Source of the DNA: Candidatus Saccharimonadota bacterium
GTDB taxonomy: Bacteria; Patescibacteriota; Saccharimonadia; Saccharimonadales; Saccharimonadaceae
NCBI GenBank assembly: GCA_009787015.1
Contig: WRGU01000048.1
Span: forward strand, 1 to 41,897
Reading direction: 5' to 3'
DNA: 41,897 nt
Positions within the stretch are counted from its first letter, which is position 1. Each line of letters opens with the position of its first letter. Both the position numbers and the translations under genes were made by a program. Of the stretch, positions 7,684 through 15,717 are shown one piece after another. Under the pieces are notes generated by a model, which ran no database searches, was not told the DNA's origin, and worked only from the letters and a program-made list of their open reading frames with translations.

Positions 7684-8280
7684 TCATTCCTGTTCGGCGT
7701 GTTTTGCGGCGGGTTTTGGTTTACGAAACGGATTTTCAAAATCGCCGGGGGCGGCGGGAGCGTTAGCGACGACTTTTTGCACCACTTTTTCCTGGACGGT
7801 GGGAGATTTAACGGTGATTTTCTGATTATCTATCGCGATAATTTGACTGCGCGCAACGGTCAGGTGCGCGATGGATAAACTTTTCATCATGGTCGGTTTG
7901 AGGTACAGTTGCTGGATCATAAAAGTTTCCGGATCGAGCGTGTAATTGTCCACCCGCCCGAGTTTATGGCGATGTTCATCGATCACCCACAACCCGGACA
8001 GTTCAAAACGAAAATCCATGACCTCGCCGAGCCGCACCATGCCGTCCGGCGACAAAATATTATCCGACGAATCCACAATCGCACCGAGTTCGCCAAATTC
8101 GCGAATATCCTCCGCGAAAACCACCGCGGGTGAAAAATCCACCATCGGTCCGGAAACGTAAAACGCCACAATTTTCAAACTGCGCGGATCAACAATCGCC
8201 GCATCCAATCGCGCCAACGGCTGCCCCGTCTGCAACGACATCACCGGCGCACCCAACATGTTCTGGATTGTTATAAGCAT
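7684..8280 (-). CDS. PRC-barrel domain protein
   Basis: The 198-residue product appears to hold two PRC-barrel-like beta domains: residues about 1-75 (VMSLQTGQPLARLDAAIVDPRSLKIVAFYV) and about 80-150 (LGEVMDFRFEL..LWVIDEHRHKLGRVDNYTLDPETFMIQQLYL). Family members bind RNA or membrane-associated partners; no enzymatic motif is seen. The tail is Ala/Pro/Lys-rich. A start 18 nt upstream (8298) exists but would overlap the TACAAT that sits 6 nt before 8280, so 8280 is preferred. It lies downstream of the PspC gene, possibly with its own start site. Confidence 0.8.
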   Translation of the reverse strand: MLITIQNMLGAPVMSLQTGQPLARLDAAIVDPRSLKIVAFYVSGPMVDFSPAVVFAEDIREFGELGAIVDSSDNILSPDGMVRLGEVMDFRFELSGLWVIDEHRHKLGRVDNYTLDPETFMIQQLYLKPTMMKSLSIAHLTVARSQIIAIDNQKITVKSPTVQEKVVQKVVANAPAAPGDFENPFRKPKPAAKHAEQE

Positions 8281-8286
8281 AAATCC

Positions 8287-8295
8287 ATTGTAACA
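8287..8295 (-). promoter_or_regulatory. Extended -10 for the PRC-barrel gene
   Basis: TGTTACAAT is read on the minus strand with the TACAAT 6 nt before ATG. No convincing -35 is visible, so this is probably a secondary start inside the PadR-PspC operon. Confidence 0.45.
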
Positions 8296-8311
8296 CATTT
8301 AGCGCAAATGG

Positions 8312-9460
8312 CTACTTTTTCGTGTCAATTTTGATCGGACCAATATCGACTTTGACGCGATCACCGTCGGTACGAACATGCACATTTAATTCATCGCGGA
8401 AAATTTGACCGGCGCGCTCAACGCCGGGCTGTCCTGCCCGCGATAACCAAATGCCGCCGCAGGTCGCCGCCGCCATGAGCAGCATAAACATGATCACCAC
8501 ATTCGCCCACAATCCACGACTCCATTTCGCGCGTACCATCGATACGGACAAACTAATGAAACTGAAAAGTAGCATAAACACGAAGCTCAAAACCAATATG
8601 ATACTCGCCACAAACAGCGGTTTCATCACAATACTGACCGAAAAAATCATCACGATCACCCCCGCCATCGCGACCGTGAATGCGATCAAGGTCGGCACAA
8701 AACCGATCAACAGAATTATCCCGAAAAACGCCATGATGCCGTGCACGATCGGATTGACGCGATGAGATTCTCGCTGGGATTGAAAACTTTTTTTGACCCT
8801 CTCGGCTGTTTCTTTGCCAGTTTCAATAACACGTTCACCGGCATTTTTGACCTGTTCTTTGATCGATTCGATATCGACCGACTCGCCGCGCATTTCCAAT
8901 TTTTCGGATGCAGTTTCCGCCGCCGGCGCAACGATCCAAACCACGATATAGACGAGAAGCAACATGCCCACACTCGGGAAAATCACCAAGATCACGAACA
9001 AAACGCGCAACAACGTCACGTCCCAACCGGTATATGCCGCTAACCCCGCGATCACGCCGCCGAGCACCGCATTGTCGGTGTCGCGATAGAACTTTTTGGT
9101 CGACCTGCCGTCGTCTTTGCCGCGCGTGAACAAGTTGTCGCGCCAATCGTTGTCCTTGCTCTTGCTCTTTTTCTTACTGGAACCGGAATTTGAACCGGAA
9201 CTTTCCTCGCCGGAAAAATCAGCGGGCGCGCCTAGTTGTTCTTCGATTGCCGCAACATCGCTCTCGGTGATGACGCTGTCTTTGACCACGCCGCGCGCCG
9301 CCAAAATTTCCGTCATGCGGATTTCGATGTCCTCCATGGCGTCGATTTCGTCGCCCAAACTTTTTCGAACTGCGATTAAATATTTTTCTAACTCTTTTTT
9401 GGCACTCACGTCAATGTCGTACGATACTCGCGCCAGATGGATTTTGGTAATTTCGTTCAT
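8312..9460 (-). CDS. PspC-domain membrane protein
   Basis: The 382-residue product starts with a cytosolic helical domain (MNEITKIHLARVSYDIDVSAKK; about residues 1-80) with a pattern seen in PadR-linked HAAS-like sensors, then a Ser/Lys linker, then a PspC domain (YRDTDNAVLGGVIAGLAAYTGWD, about residues 125-185) with its membrane helix. An amphipathic stretch follows and then about three more membrane helices (residues 235-345). PspC proteins take part in envelope-stress sensing. The start codon overlaps the stop of the padR gene (ATGA, 9457-9460), a classical pair in which the regulator controls its membrane partner. Confidence 0.88.
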   Translation of the reverse strand: MNEITKIHLARVSYDIDVSAKKELEKYLIAVRKSLGDEIDAMEDIEIRMTEILAARGVVKDSVITESDVAAIEEQLGAPADFSGEESSGSNSGSSKKKSKSKDNDWRDNLFTRGKDDGRSTKKFYRDTDNAVLGGVIAGLAAYTGWDVTLLRVLFVILVIFPSVGMLLLVYIVVWIVAPAAETASEKLEMRGESVDIESIKEQVKNAGERVIETGKETAERVKKSFQSQRESHRVNPIVHGIMAFFGIILLIGFVPTLIAFTVAMAGVIVMIFSVSIVMKPLFVASIILVLSFVFMLLFSFISLSVSMVRAKWSRGLWANVVIMFMLLMAAATCGGIWLSRAGQPGVERAGQIFRDELNVHVRTDGDRVKVDIGPIKIDTKK

Positions 9461-9819
9461 TCTTCACTCCCTTCCAGAGTTTTAATTGATGTATTTAGCG
9501 ACCCGATATCTTCTGCTAACCTATTCTTTACCGCCCGGCCATATTCGGTAATTTTGTAATATTTACGCGGCGGACCTTGGTCGGATTCATGCCATTCATA
9601 ATCGAGTAAATCGTCCTTGTGCAACCGCGACAACAGCGGATAAATCGTACCTTCCGCAACATCAACATTGGCGCGCCTCAATTCATTCAAAATTTCCGAC
9701 GTATAAACAGGTTTTTTAACGATCAGCAGAACCATGTAACAGAGCAGTCCTTTACGAAATTGCGTGCTCAAACTTTCGGCATATAATTTTACTTGTTCAT
9801 TGGAAAAACTGTATAACAT
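9457..9819 (-). CDS. PadR-family transcriptional regulator
   Basis: The 120-residue product has a winged helix: QFRKGLLCYMVLLIVKKPVYTSEILNELRRANVDVAEGTIYPLLSRLHKDDLLDYEW, with the PadR signature EGTIYPLLSRL and a wing GPPRKYYKIT, followed by a C-terminal dimerisation helix. It is first in an operon with the PspC and PRC-barrel genes. The start codon overlaps a perfect 10-bp inverted repeat (9811-9834), so autorepression is likely. The signal sensed is unknown. Confidence 0.93.
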   Translation of the reverse strand: MLYSFSNEQVKLYAESLSTQFRKGLLCYMVLLIVKKPVYTSEILNELRRANVDVAEGTIYPLLSRLHKDDLLDYEWHESDQGPPRKYYKITEYGRAVKNRLAEDIGSLNTSIKTLEGSEE

Positions 9820-9834
9820 ACTACTATGTTATAC
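9811..9834. promoter_or_regulatory. Perfect 10-bp inverted repeat, probable PadR operator
   Basis: GTATAACATA and TATGTTATAC are separated by 4 nt. The dyad covers the -10 element and the first codons of padR. PadR proteins are known to bind dyads in their own promoters; the match to any published consensus was not tested. Confidence 0.8.
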
Positions 9835-9854
9835 CAAATATTTTGCCGTGTCAA
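9826..9854 (-). promoter_or_regulatory. Leaderless promoter of the padR operon
   Basis: Minus strand TTGACA at 9849-9854, 17 nt, TAACAT at 9826-9831, then 6 nt to the ATG at 9819. The -10 lies wholly inside the inverted repeat. Confidence 0.7.
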
Positions 9855-9865
9855 GTATTTTTTGA

Positions 9866-10666
9866 TTATTTTAGCCTTCTCAACAAATAAAATCGCTCTT
9901 GGTTGCCGTTTGCGCCTTTAATTTCACTATCGGCTTTATCCTTAACAATAAAATATTGCCGCGCCCAGATTTCGAAATCGTGCAGGATTTTGCGGCGTTC
10001 AGTATCGTTTTTTATAACGCCGGCATTTTTGACACGATTCCCCGTTTCAAATTGCGGTTTGACCATTGCGATAATTTCCGTATCCCGCCCGCACAAATTT
10101 TGCGCCACATGCGGCAGAATTTCACGCAAGGAAATAAATGATACGTCCGCGAGGATTAAATCCAGGGATTGAATGATAGCGCGCTCCTTCTCGCCGTTTT
10201 GCCCCACTCCATTCCGATCACTAGATTGCCGTGGTTCAAAACGGCTCGCGTCGCTACTCACGACATCGCGAATATCCGTTTTTTCATGCAATTCAATGTC
10301 CGACCGACCGCGCAATTTCGGGTGCAGTTGGTTCGTGCCGACGTCGATGGCGATGACTTTTTGCGCCCCGCGCGACAATGCGAATTCAGTAAATCCACCG
10401 GTCGATGAACCAATGTCCAAAACAATTTTATTTGTGAAATCGATCTTTAATTTCTCGGCGACCGATTTTAATTTTAACGCCGCGCGCGATACGAATTGTT
10501 CGTCCTGATTTAGTTTAATTTCCGAATTTTCCGACACGAAAAAACCGGGTTTCATAATCGCCCGCCCATCGACCGAAACTTCGCCGAGGCGGATGTAATT
10601 TTCCGCTTGCGAACGGCTGGCGACCACGCCGCGCCGCACGAGTTCTTGATCCAAACGAAGTTTCAT
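9866..10666 (-). CDS. tlyA: TlyA-type rRNA 2'-O-methyltransferase
   Basis: The 266-residue product has an N-terminal S4 RNA-binding domain (MKLRLDQELVRRGVVASRSQ...VSVDG) and an FtsJ-like methyltransferase domain with VLDIGSSTGGFTEFAL (SAM motif), VIAIDVG and LILADVSFISL. TlyA homologs methylate 16S/23S rRNA riboses. The start at 10666 is chosen because it overlaps the mnmA stop (ATGA) and has GGAGGT upstream. About 30 residues between DIRDVVSSD and LDLILADVSF have no expected counterpart in the family; this segment has a 9-bp inverted repeat (10193-10245). Confidence 0.92.
   Translation of the reverse strand: MKLRLDQELVRRGVVASRSQAENYIRLGEVSVDGRAIMKPGFFVSENSEIKLNQDEQFVSRAALKLKSVAEKLKIDFTNKIVLDIGSSTGGFTEFALSRGAQKVIAIDVGTNQLHPKLRGRSDIELHEKTDIRDVVSSDASRFEPRQSSDRNGVGQNGEKERAIIQSLDLILADVSFISLREILPHVAQNLCGRDTEIIAMVKPQFETGNRVKNAGVIKNDTERRKILHDFEIWARQYFIVKDKADSEIKGANGNQERFYLLRRLK
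10193..10245. repeat. Inverted repeat inside tlyA, in-frame extra segment
   Basis: GCCGTTTTG (10193-10201) and CAAAACGGC (10237-10245) are perfect inverse complements 35 nt apart. They lie in the region coding for the extra loop (about residues 133-162). Confidence 0.55.
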
Positions 10667-11892
10667 GCAAGCACCTCCGTCGCGGAGGCGAGAATGCCGC
10701 CGCCAACACAAATTTCGCCATCGTAAATCACGATTGATTGACCGGGCGCGATGGCGCGTTCGGGATTTTGTAATTTTAATATAATTCTATCGCCATCGGG
10801 CGAAATTTTCGCATCAATTAATGACGCGCGATGGCGCACGCGAATTTGGTAATTTTTGTCAAAATCCGGCGCGCCGTTGATAAAATGAACGTCGGACAAA
10901 ATAATTTCTTCGCGCCAGAAATCATCGTTGTTGAGATCCGCCGAAACGTAAACCTCATTTTTCACCATGTTTTTATCGACGACATAGTACGGCAGGCCGC
11001 CGCCAACGCCCAAACCGTGCCGCTGTCCGAAAGTATAAAAAATCGCACCATCATGCCGACCTAAGACTTTGCCGGTTTTTTTATCAATGATGTTGCCCGG
11101 TTTAGTTTCGACGAATTGCGACAAAAATTCGCGAATGCCGACGCTGCCGACAAAACAAATGCCTTGGGAATCTTTTTTGCGCGCTGTGATTAAACCGCGT
11201 TTTTCGGCTTCGCGGCGCACGTCTTCTTTTGTTAAAAAATCACCAATCGGAAAGAGAGTTTTTTCCAGCGCGCTTTCCGTAATTCTGTATAAGAAATAGG
11301 TTTGGTCTTTGTCTTTACATTTTGCCATGAGAAGTTTTGTTAAATTTTCAGATTGTTTTTCTGAATCACTGATTATCTGCGCGCGAGAGGCCGATGGAGT
11401 CAACCGAGTGACAGGGTCCCCGCTTGATTCATCAAGCATGGGGATGTTACCCGGCTTGAATCGCTCGGACTGAGCCGGTGATGAAGAAAAATAATCTGAA
11501 AATTTGTTGTGTACTCGCGCGTAATGACCGGTTGCGATCATGTCCGCGCCGGCGGCGACGGCGGCGTTCAAAAACAACCCGAATTTAACTTCCTGATTAC
11601 ACATAATGTCGGGGTTCGGAGTGCGTCCCGCCGAATATTCACGGATCATATAATCGACCACTAAATCTTTATATTCGGTCTGAAAATCGAAAACTTTGAA
11701 CGGAATGCCGAGTTTGACCGCCACGCGTTTCGCATCCGCCAGATCCTCCGCCCACGGGCATTTCATACCGGGCAAATCCTGCGTCCAGTTTTTCATATAG
11801 ACGCCAGTGACATCGAAACCTTGCTCGATGAGCAGTGCCGCGGTGAGCGACGAATCAACGCCGCCCGACATGCCAACGTAAACTTTGGTCAA
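10663..11892 (-). CDS. mnmA: tRNA-uridine 2-thiolase MnmA
   Basis: MnmA activates U34 of Lys, Glu and Gln tRNAs with ATP and transfers persulfide sulfur to make s2U. Visible: the PP-loop GMSGGVDSS near the N-terminus, the catalytic Cys in TPNPDIMCNQEVKFG, the second Cys in SQGICFVG, and the C-terminal beta barrel. At 409 residues it is longer than the usual 350-380; about 50 extra residues (130-183) sit between GHYARV and LLMAKCKDKDQTYFLY, exactly where the gene holds a 164-bp inverted-repeat element. The gene overlaps the desulfurase upstream and tlyA downstream by 4 nt each, so all three are coupled. Confidence 0.96.
   Translation of the reverse strand: MTKVYVGMSGGVDSSLTAALLIEQGFDVTGVYMKNWTQDLPGMKCPWAEDLADAKRVAVKLGIPFKVFDFQTEYKDLVVDYMIREYSAGRTPNPDIMCNQEVKFGLFLNAAVAAGADMIATGHYARVHNKFSDYFSSSPAQSERFKPGNIPMLDESSGDPVTRLTPSASRAQIISDSEKQSENLTKLLMAKCKDKDQTYFLYRITESALEKTLFPIGDFLTKEDVRREAEKRGLITARKKDSQGICFVGSVGIREFLSQFVETKPGNIIDKKTGKVLGRHDGAIFYTFGQRHGLGVGGGLPYYVVDKNMVKNEVYVSADLNNDDFWREEIILSDVHFINGAPDFDKNYQIRVRHRASLIDAKISPDGDRIILKLQNPERAIAPGQSIVIYDGEICVGGGILASATEVLA
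11342..11505. repeat. 164-bp palindromic element inserted in frame in mnmA
   Basis: The 21-nt ends (11342-11362 and 11485-11505) are inverse complements with one mismatch; ATCAC matches continue inward. The centre holds a hairpin with arms GCTTGAT and ATCAAGC flanked by CCCC and GGGG. The element codes for a Ser/Pro-rich loop (SSSPAQSERFKPG...). Confidence 0.8.
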
Positions 11893-13025
11893 GATAGTTC
11901 CCTTTCGTGTCGTAAAATGTCGCGCAGAATCGGTTTTAGTGCCGCGATTTCGTCGTCAGTTGTCGATCGCCCCAAACTAATCCGAATTGATCCGTCGGCA
12001 ATTTCGGGCGTCAAGCCAATAGCGGTCAAAACATGACTGCGCGAACCTTTATTCGCCGCACAGGCTGAACCGGTCGCCACACACACGCCGTTTTGATCGA
12101 GCGCGAACACCGCCCGTTCGCCGTCCAAGCCCGGCAAAGAAAAATTCAACAGGTTCGGCAAACGATGTTTTTGACTGCCGTTAATTACTATGTCTGGAAA
12201 TTCCTGCACCAGGAATTTTTGCAAATCATCGCGCAGTTTTGCGAGTCGAATCACCTCATTTTTGCGATGTTTTTCCGCGAGTTCCAAGGCTTTCGCAAAA
12301 CCAACCGCACCCGCGACATTCTCCGTCCCGCTCCGTAACCCGAGTTCCTGCCCGCCGCCGACAATTAGCGGTTTCAACACGATGCCCGCCCGCACATACA
12401 ACAACCCGACCTGTTTCGGACCGTAACATTTTCCAGCGTTCAGTGTCATTAGATCCACGCCTAGCCGCGCGACGTTAATATCCAACAAACCCGCAGCCGC
12501 CGACGCGTCGGTGTGTAAATATAACGGGGTTTTATTGCCGTGTTCGCGTCGTTTGACACGAATGTCGGCGATGATCCGCGCGATTTCTTCGATTTCCTGG
12601 ACTGTGCCGATTTCGCTGTTTGCATAACCAATCGAAACGAGTTCGACATCGTCGGTAATCGCGGATTTTAATTCATTCAAATTAATCTGACCCTTTTCAT
12701 CAACTGGCAGAATTTTCCCATCGCGATTTTTCACGACATTTAACACCGACATGTGTTCGATTACAGTCGTGACGATCTTTCCATCGACCCCGAGCAGTGC
12801 CAAATTAACCGATTCGGTTGCACCGGCGGTAAAAATAATTTCGGTCGGTCGCGCGCCGATTATGGACGCGATCCGGTGGCGAGCGTCCTCGAAATCATTT
12901 CGAACCCGAACCGCGGGCATATAATTCGCCGACGGATTGTAAAATAGATCGGTCAAGTACGGCATCATCGCCGCCAAAACTTTCGCATCAATCGGCGTCG
13001 CCGCCGCATAATCGAGGTATATCAT
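11889..13025 (-). CDS. Cysteine desulfurase (IscS/NifS family)
   Basis: PLP enzyme that turns cysteine into alanine and a protein persulfide, here most likely supplying sulfur to MnmA. The 378-residue product starts MIYLDYAAATPID, shows the PLP-binding Lys in LNAGKCYGPKQVG, and the catalytic Cys in VATGSACAANKGSRSH. The longer reading to 13136 translates a spacer repeat and is rejected; the start at 13025 has TATACT 6 nt upstream. It is the first gene of a desulfurase-mnmA-tlyA operon with 4-nt overlaps. iscU was not seen, so an Fe-S role is unproven. Confidence 0.94.
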   Translation of the reverse strand: MIYLDYAAATPIDAKVLAAMMPYLTDLFYNPSANYMPAVRVRNDFEDARHRIASIIGARPTEIIFTAGATESVNLALLGVDGKIVTTVIEHMSVLNVVKNRDGKILPVDEKGQINLNELKSAITDDVELVSIGYANSEIGTVQEIEEIARIIADIRVKRREHGNKTPLYLHTDASAAAGLLDINVARLGVDLMTLNAGKCYGPKQVGLLYVRAGIVLKPLIVGGGQELGLRSGTENVAGAVGFAKALELAEKHRKNEVIRLAKLRDDLQKFLVQEFPDIVINGSQKHRLPNLLNFSLPGLDGERAVFALDQNGVCVATGSACAANKGSRSHVLTAIGLTPEIADGSIRISLGRSTTDDEIAALKPILRDILRHERELS

Positions 13026-13031
13026 GTTAAT

Positions 13032-13060
13032 AGTATAACAGATTATTGCGCGGTTGTCAT
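13032..13060 (-). promoter_or_regulatory. Leaderless promoter of the desulfurase-mnmA-tlyA operon
   Basis: Minus strand ATGACA at 13055-13060, 17 nt, TATACT at 13032-13037, then ATTAAC and ATG. Confidence 0.7.
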
Positions 13061-13065
13061 TAGTT

Positions 13066-13325
13066 GTCATTCCGCACTTGCTACCGGAATCTACCTCCCA
13101 CCGCTCGTCATTGCCGGGCTTGTCCTGGCAATCCATTACTTTGTATAAAAATATGCAACAATAATATTTCTATTTCATTGTGGTCCTCCGAAGTAATAGA
13201 CCCCGAAACAAGTTCGGGGTGACAAGCAAATACATCGTATTTGATATAAAAAGTCATAGCCATTGTCGCCGACATTTTTTACCTACCTTAACAGGGGTCG
13301 GTCGCCGACATAGTCGCCGACATTT
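13066..13325. repeat. Repeat-rich intergenic region between polA and the desulfurase gene
   Basis: About 300 bp without a gene. It holds three short hairpins of one style: GTCATTCCGCACTTG...GGAATCTAC (13066-13094), ATTGCCGGG/CCTGGCAAT (13110-13132) and CCCCGAA/TTCGGGG (13201-13219, inverted). It then has three copies of GTCGCCGACAT (near 13264, 13301 and 13312). No ORF with gene-like features is seen. Confidence 0.7.
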
Positions 13326-13330
13326 TGGCT

Positions 13331-15691
13331 TTACAACTCTGCCCAACTTTGACCGGTTTTGATGTCGACTTTGAGGCGAACGCCGAGGTTGGGATAGATG
13401 TTTTCCATGATTTGTTTTAACTTCGCACTGACTTCATCAACACATTCGGGGGCGCATTCCATCATGATGGAATCGTGGATTTGTAAAATCTGCCGCGCCA
13501 TTGCCCCGTCAATTTCCCGTTCGACACGCAACATTGCCATTTTCATGAGGTCGGCTTCTGTGCCCTGGATCGGCATGTTTGCCGCCGAACGTTCCGCGGC
13601 GGATTTTTGGATAAAGTTCGGCGAATTAACGTCGGGCGTGTTGCGCCGGCGACCAAACAAAGTTTCAATGTAGCCGTCGGTTTTGGCTTTCTGGATCGTG
13701 CGGTCCAGGAAATCGCGGATCGGTTTGCGCAGTTCGAAATATTCATTAATGAAACGTTTCGCATCGGTCATATTCATATCCGTCGCGATCGACAAACCGT
13801 GCGGCGACATGCCGTACAACACACCGAAATTGATGATTTTGGCGGCACGGCGTTGGGCGGGCGTGATTTGATCGACGGAAATATTAAAGGCTTCGGCGGC
13901 GGTCAGGCTGTGAACGTCGGCATTGTCGTCATTGAACATTTCGATCAGTTTCTCGTCGTGCGACATCGCCGCGGCGAGGCGCAATTCAAATTGCGAATAA
14001 TCGGCGCTGATTAAAATTTTTCCGGGCGACGCCACAAAAGCTTGGCGGACTTTTTTGCCCAGATCCGTGCGGACGGGAATATTTTGCAGATTCGGATTCG
14101 ATGACGACAAACGTCCGGTTGATGTCGCGTCCTGATGAAAAATTGTGTGCAAATAACCATTTTTGTCGACCAATTCCGGCAACGCGTCGGTATAAGTATT
14201 TTTTAATTTCGTAACTTCGCGATATTCGATAATTTCGCCGATGATCGGGTGCAAACCTCGTAATTTATCCAGTTCTTTCCGACCGGTTGAAAAATATCCG
14301 CGAATGGATTTTTTAATGCCGGTCGACGGCAACTGCATTATCTTAAACAGCGCGTCCGACAGTTGCGGTGCGGATGAAATATTAAATTCATACCCCGCGT
14401 GATCCCAAATTTTCTGCTTCTTATCGCAAATTATTTGCATTAAATCATTGCTGATTTCCGTTAGTTTCTGAACATCGACTTTCACGCCGCGCGCCTGAAT
14501 TTTGGCGAGTAAATTCTGCATTGGAAAATCCAATTTTTGCGCCAAATGATATAATTGCGACATGGATTCAAGTTCCGACCGCTGCATTTCGTAAAGTTTT
14601 TTCAGTTCTTCGAGATTCGCAACTTTCTCGACCCGACCGAGCAAAAATCCGGCGAGGCGCACGTCAAATTCGATTTCCGGCAGTTCCGCGTCCGCATTTT
14701 CGCGCAATAATTTCTCCGCCAAAACTTTGCCGTCATTAACCACAATTTTACCGTTCGACAATGTGAAAAATAATCCAGGATTATCGCCGGTTTCTTTTGG
14801 CTCTGGATCTTTATTTAATAATTCGGGCAAACGACGAATCAGTGATTTGAATTCCAATTTTTCGAGTTCGGCGCGCAATTTTTCGACGTCCACTTTCGTA
14901 ACATCCATTTTCGCTAAGTCTAGTTTCAGCGGCGCATCGCACCAAATTTTTGCTAATTCTTTCGACAGATACGCTAGGTCGCGCCCCGTTTCCAACTTTT
15001 CGCGCCAAGCGCCCTTAATTTTATCCAAATTTGCAAAAACGCCGTCCAGAGTTTCAAATTCCTGCAACAACGAAACAGCAGTTTTTTCACCGATGCCGGG
15101 CACGCCCGGAATGTTGTCGGAAGTATCACCCTTCAACGATTTCAAATCCAAAAATTGATCGACGCGCAGAGCATATTTCTGTTCGGTCGCCGCCACATCA
15201 AACTTTTCGATATTGGTGAAACCTTTTTTCAACGCGTATAGTTCGGTATTTTCATCAATCAGTTGCAATAAATCGAGATCCGACGACACCATGATTGTAC
15301 GTAGATTTTGCGCATTAGCGAGTTTATCAAACGTGCCGATGATGTCGTCCGCCTCATAATCGTCGAGTTCGTATAGCGGAAAATGAAAAGCGTCGAGGAG
15401 TTCATGAAGCGTCGGAATTTGCGCATAAAAGCCCGGGGGAGCGGCATGACGGTTTGCCTTGTATTCGGGATACATGGCGACACGGCGGCGAATATTAGTT
15501 TTCGCTTTGTCCCACGCGATTGCCACGTAATCTGGTTTGATCTGACTCAGAATTTCCATAGCGATCGACGCAAAACCATATACTCCGCCCGTCAACACAC
15601 CCTCACGCGTCGACAGATTCGGCATCGCATAATAACCGCGATAAAATACCGATTTCCCATCGATCAACACCAGCGTTTTTTGATCAGTCAT
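13331..15691 (-). CDS. polA: DNA polymerase I
   Basis: Family A polymerase for repair and Okazaki-fragment processing. The 786-residue product has a 5' nuclease domain (LVLIDGKSVFYRGYYA; DDYEADDIIG; LDLKSLKGDTSDNIPGVPGIGEKTA), a middle part too short to hold a 3'-5' exonuclease and without its DxE motif, and a polymerase domain with motif A SADYSQFELRLAA, motif B RRAAKIINFGVLYG and motif C QIHDSIMME. In motif C the usual HDE is HDS, so the catalytic Asp remains but the neighbouring Glu is Ser. The start at 15691 is chosen for TGCTATAAT 6 nt upstream; a longer reading to 15820 overlaps the next gene. Confidence 0.96.
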   Translation of the reverse strand: MTDQKTLVLIDGKSVFYRGYYAMPNLSTREGVLTGGVYGFASIAMEILSQIKPDYVAIAWDKAKTNIRRRVAMYPEYKANRHAAPPGFYAQIPTLHELLDAFHFPLYELDDYEADDIIGTFDKLANAQNLRTIMVSSDLDLLQLIDENTELYALKKGFTNIEKFDVAATEQKYALRVDQFLDLKSLKGDTSDNIPGVPGIGEKTAVSLLQEFETLDGVFANLDKIKGAWREKLETGRDLAYLSKELAKIWCDAPLKLDLAKMDVTKVDVEKLRAELEKLEFKSLIRRLPELLNKDPEPKETGDNPGLFFTLSNGKIVVNDGKVLAEKLLRENADAELPEIEFDVRLAGFLLGRVEKVANLEELKKLYEMQRSELESMSQLYHLAQKLDFPMQNLLAKIQARGVKVDVQKLTEISNDLMQIICDKKQKIWDHAGYEFNISSAPQLSDALFKIMQLPSTGIKKSIRGYFSTGRKELDKLRGLHPIIGEIIEYREVTKLKNTYTDALPELVDKNGYLHTIFHQDATSTGRLSSSNPNLQNIPVRTDLGKKVRQAFVASPGKILISADYSQFELRLAAAMSHDEKLIEMFNDDNADVHSLTAAEAFNISVDQITPAQRRAAKIINFGVLYGMSPHGLSIATDMNMTDAKRFINEYFELRKPIRDFLDRTIQKAKTDGYIETLFGRRRNTPDVNSPNFIQKSAAERSAANMPIQGTEADLMKMAMLRVEREIDGAMARQILQIHDSIMMECAPECVDEVSAKLKQIMENIYPNLGVRLKVDIKTGQSWAEL

Positions 15692-15697
15692 ACAAGT

Positions 15698-15706
15698 ATT
15701 ATAGCA
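15698..15706 (-). promoter_or_regulatory. Extended -10 promoter of polA, leaderless
   Basis: Minus strand TGCTATAAT, then ACTTGT and ATG. No good -35 is seen; the TGn motif can compensate. It lies just before the 3' end of the neighbouring paralog gene. Confidence 0.65.
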
Positions 15707-15717
15707 CGGCTCGCCGC

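Noticed and set aside
13026-13136. Longer N-terminus for the cysteine desulfurase
   Set aside because: The extension translates intergenic hairpin repeats and includes the promoter; the family begins at MIYLDYAAAT and a -10 lies 6 nt before that ATG.
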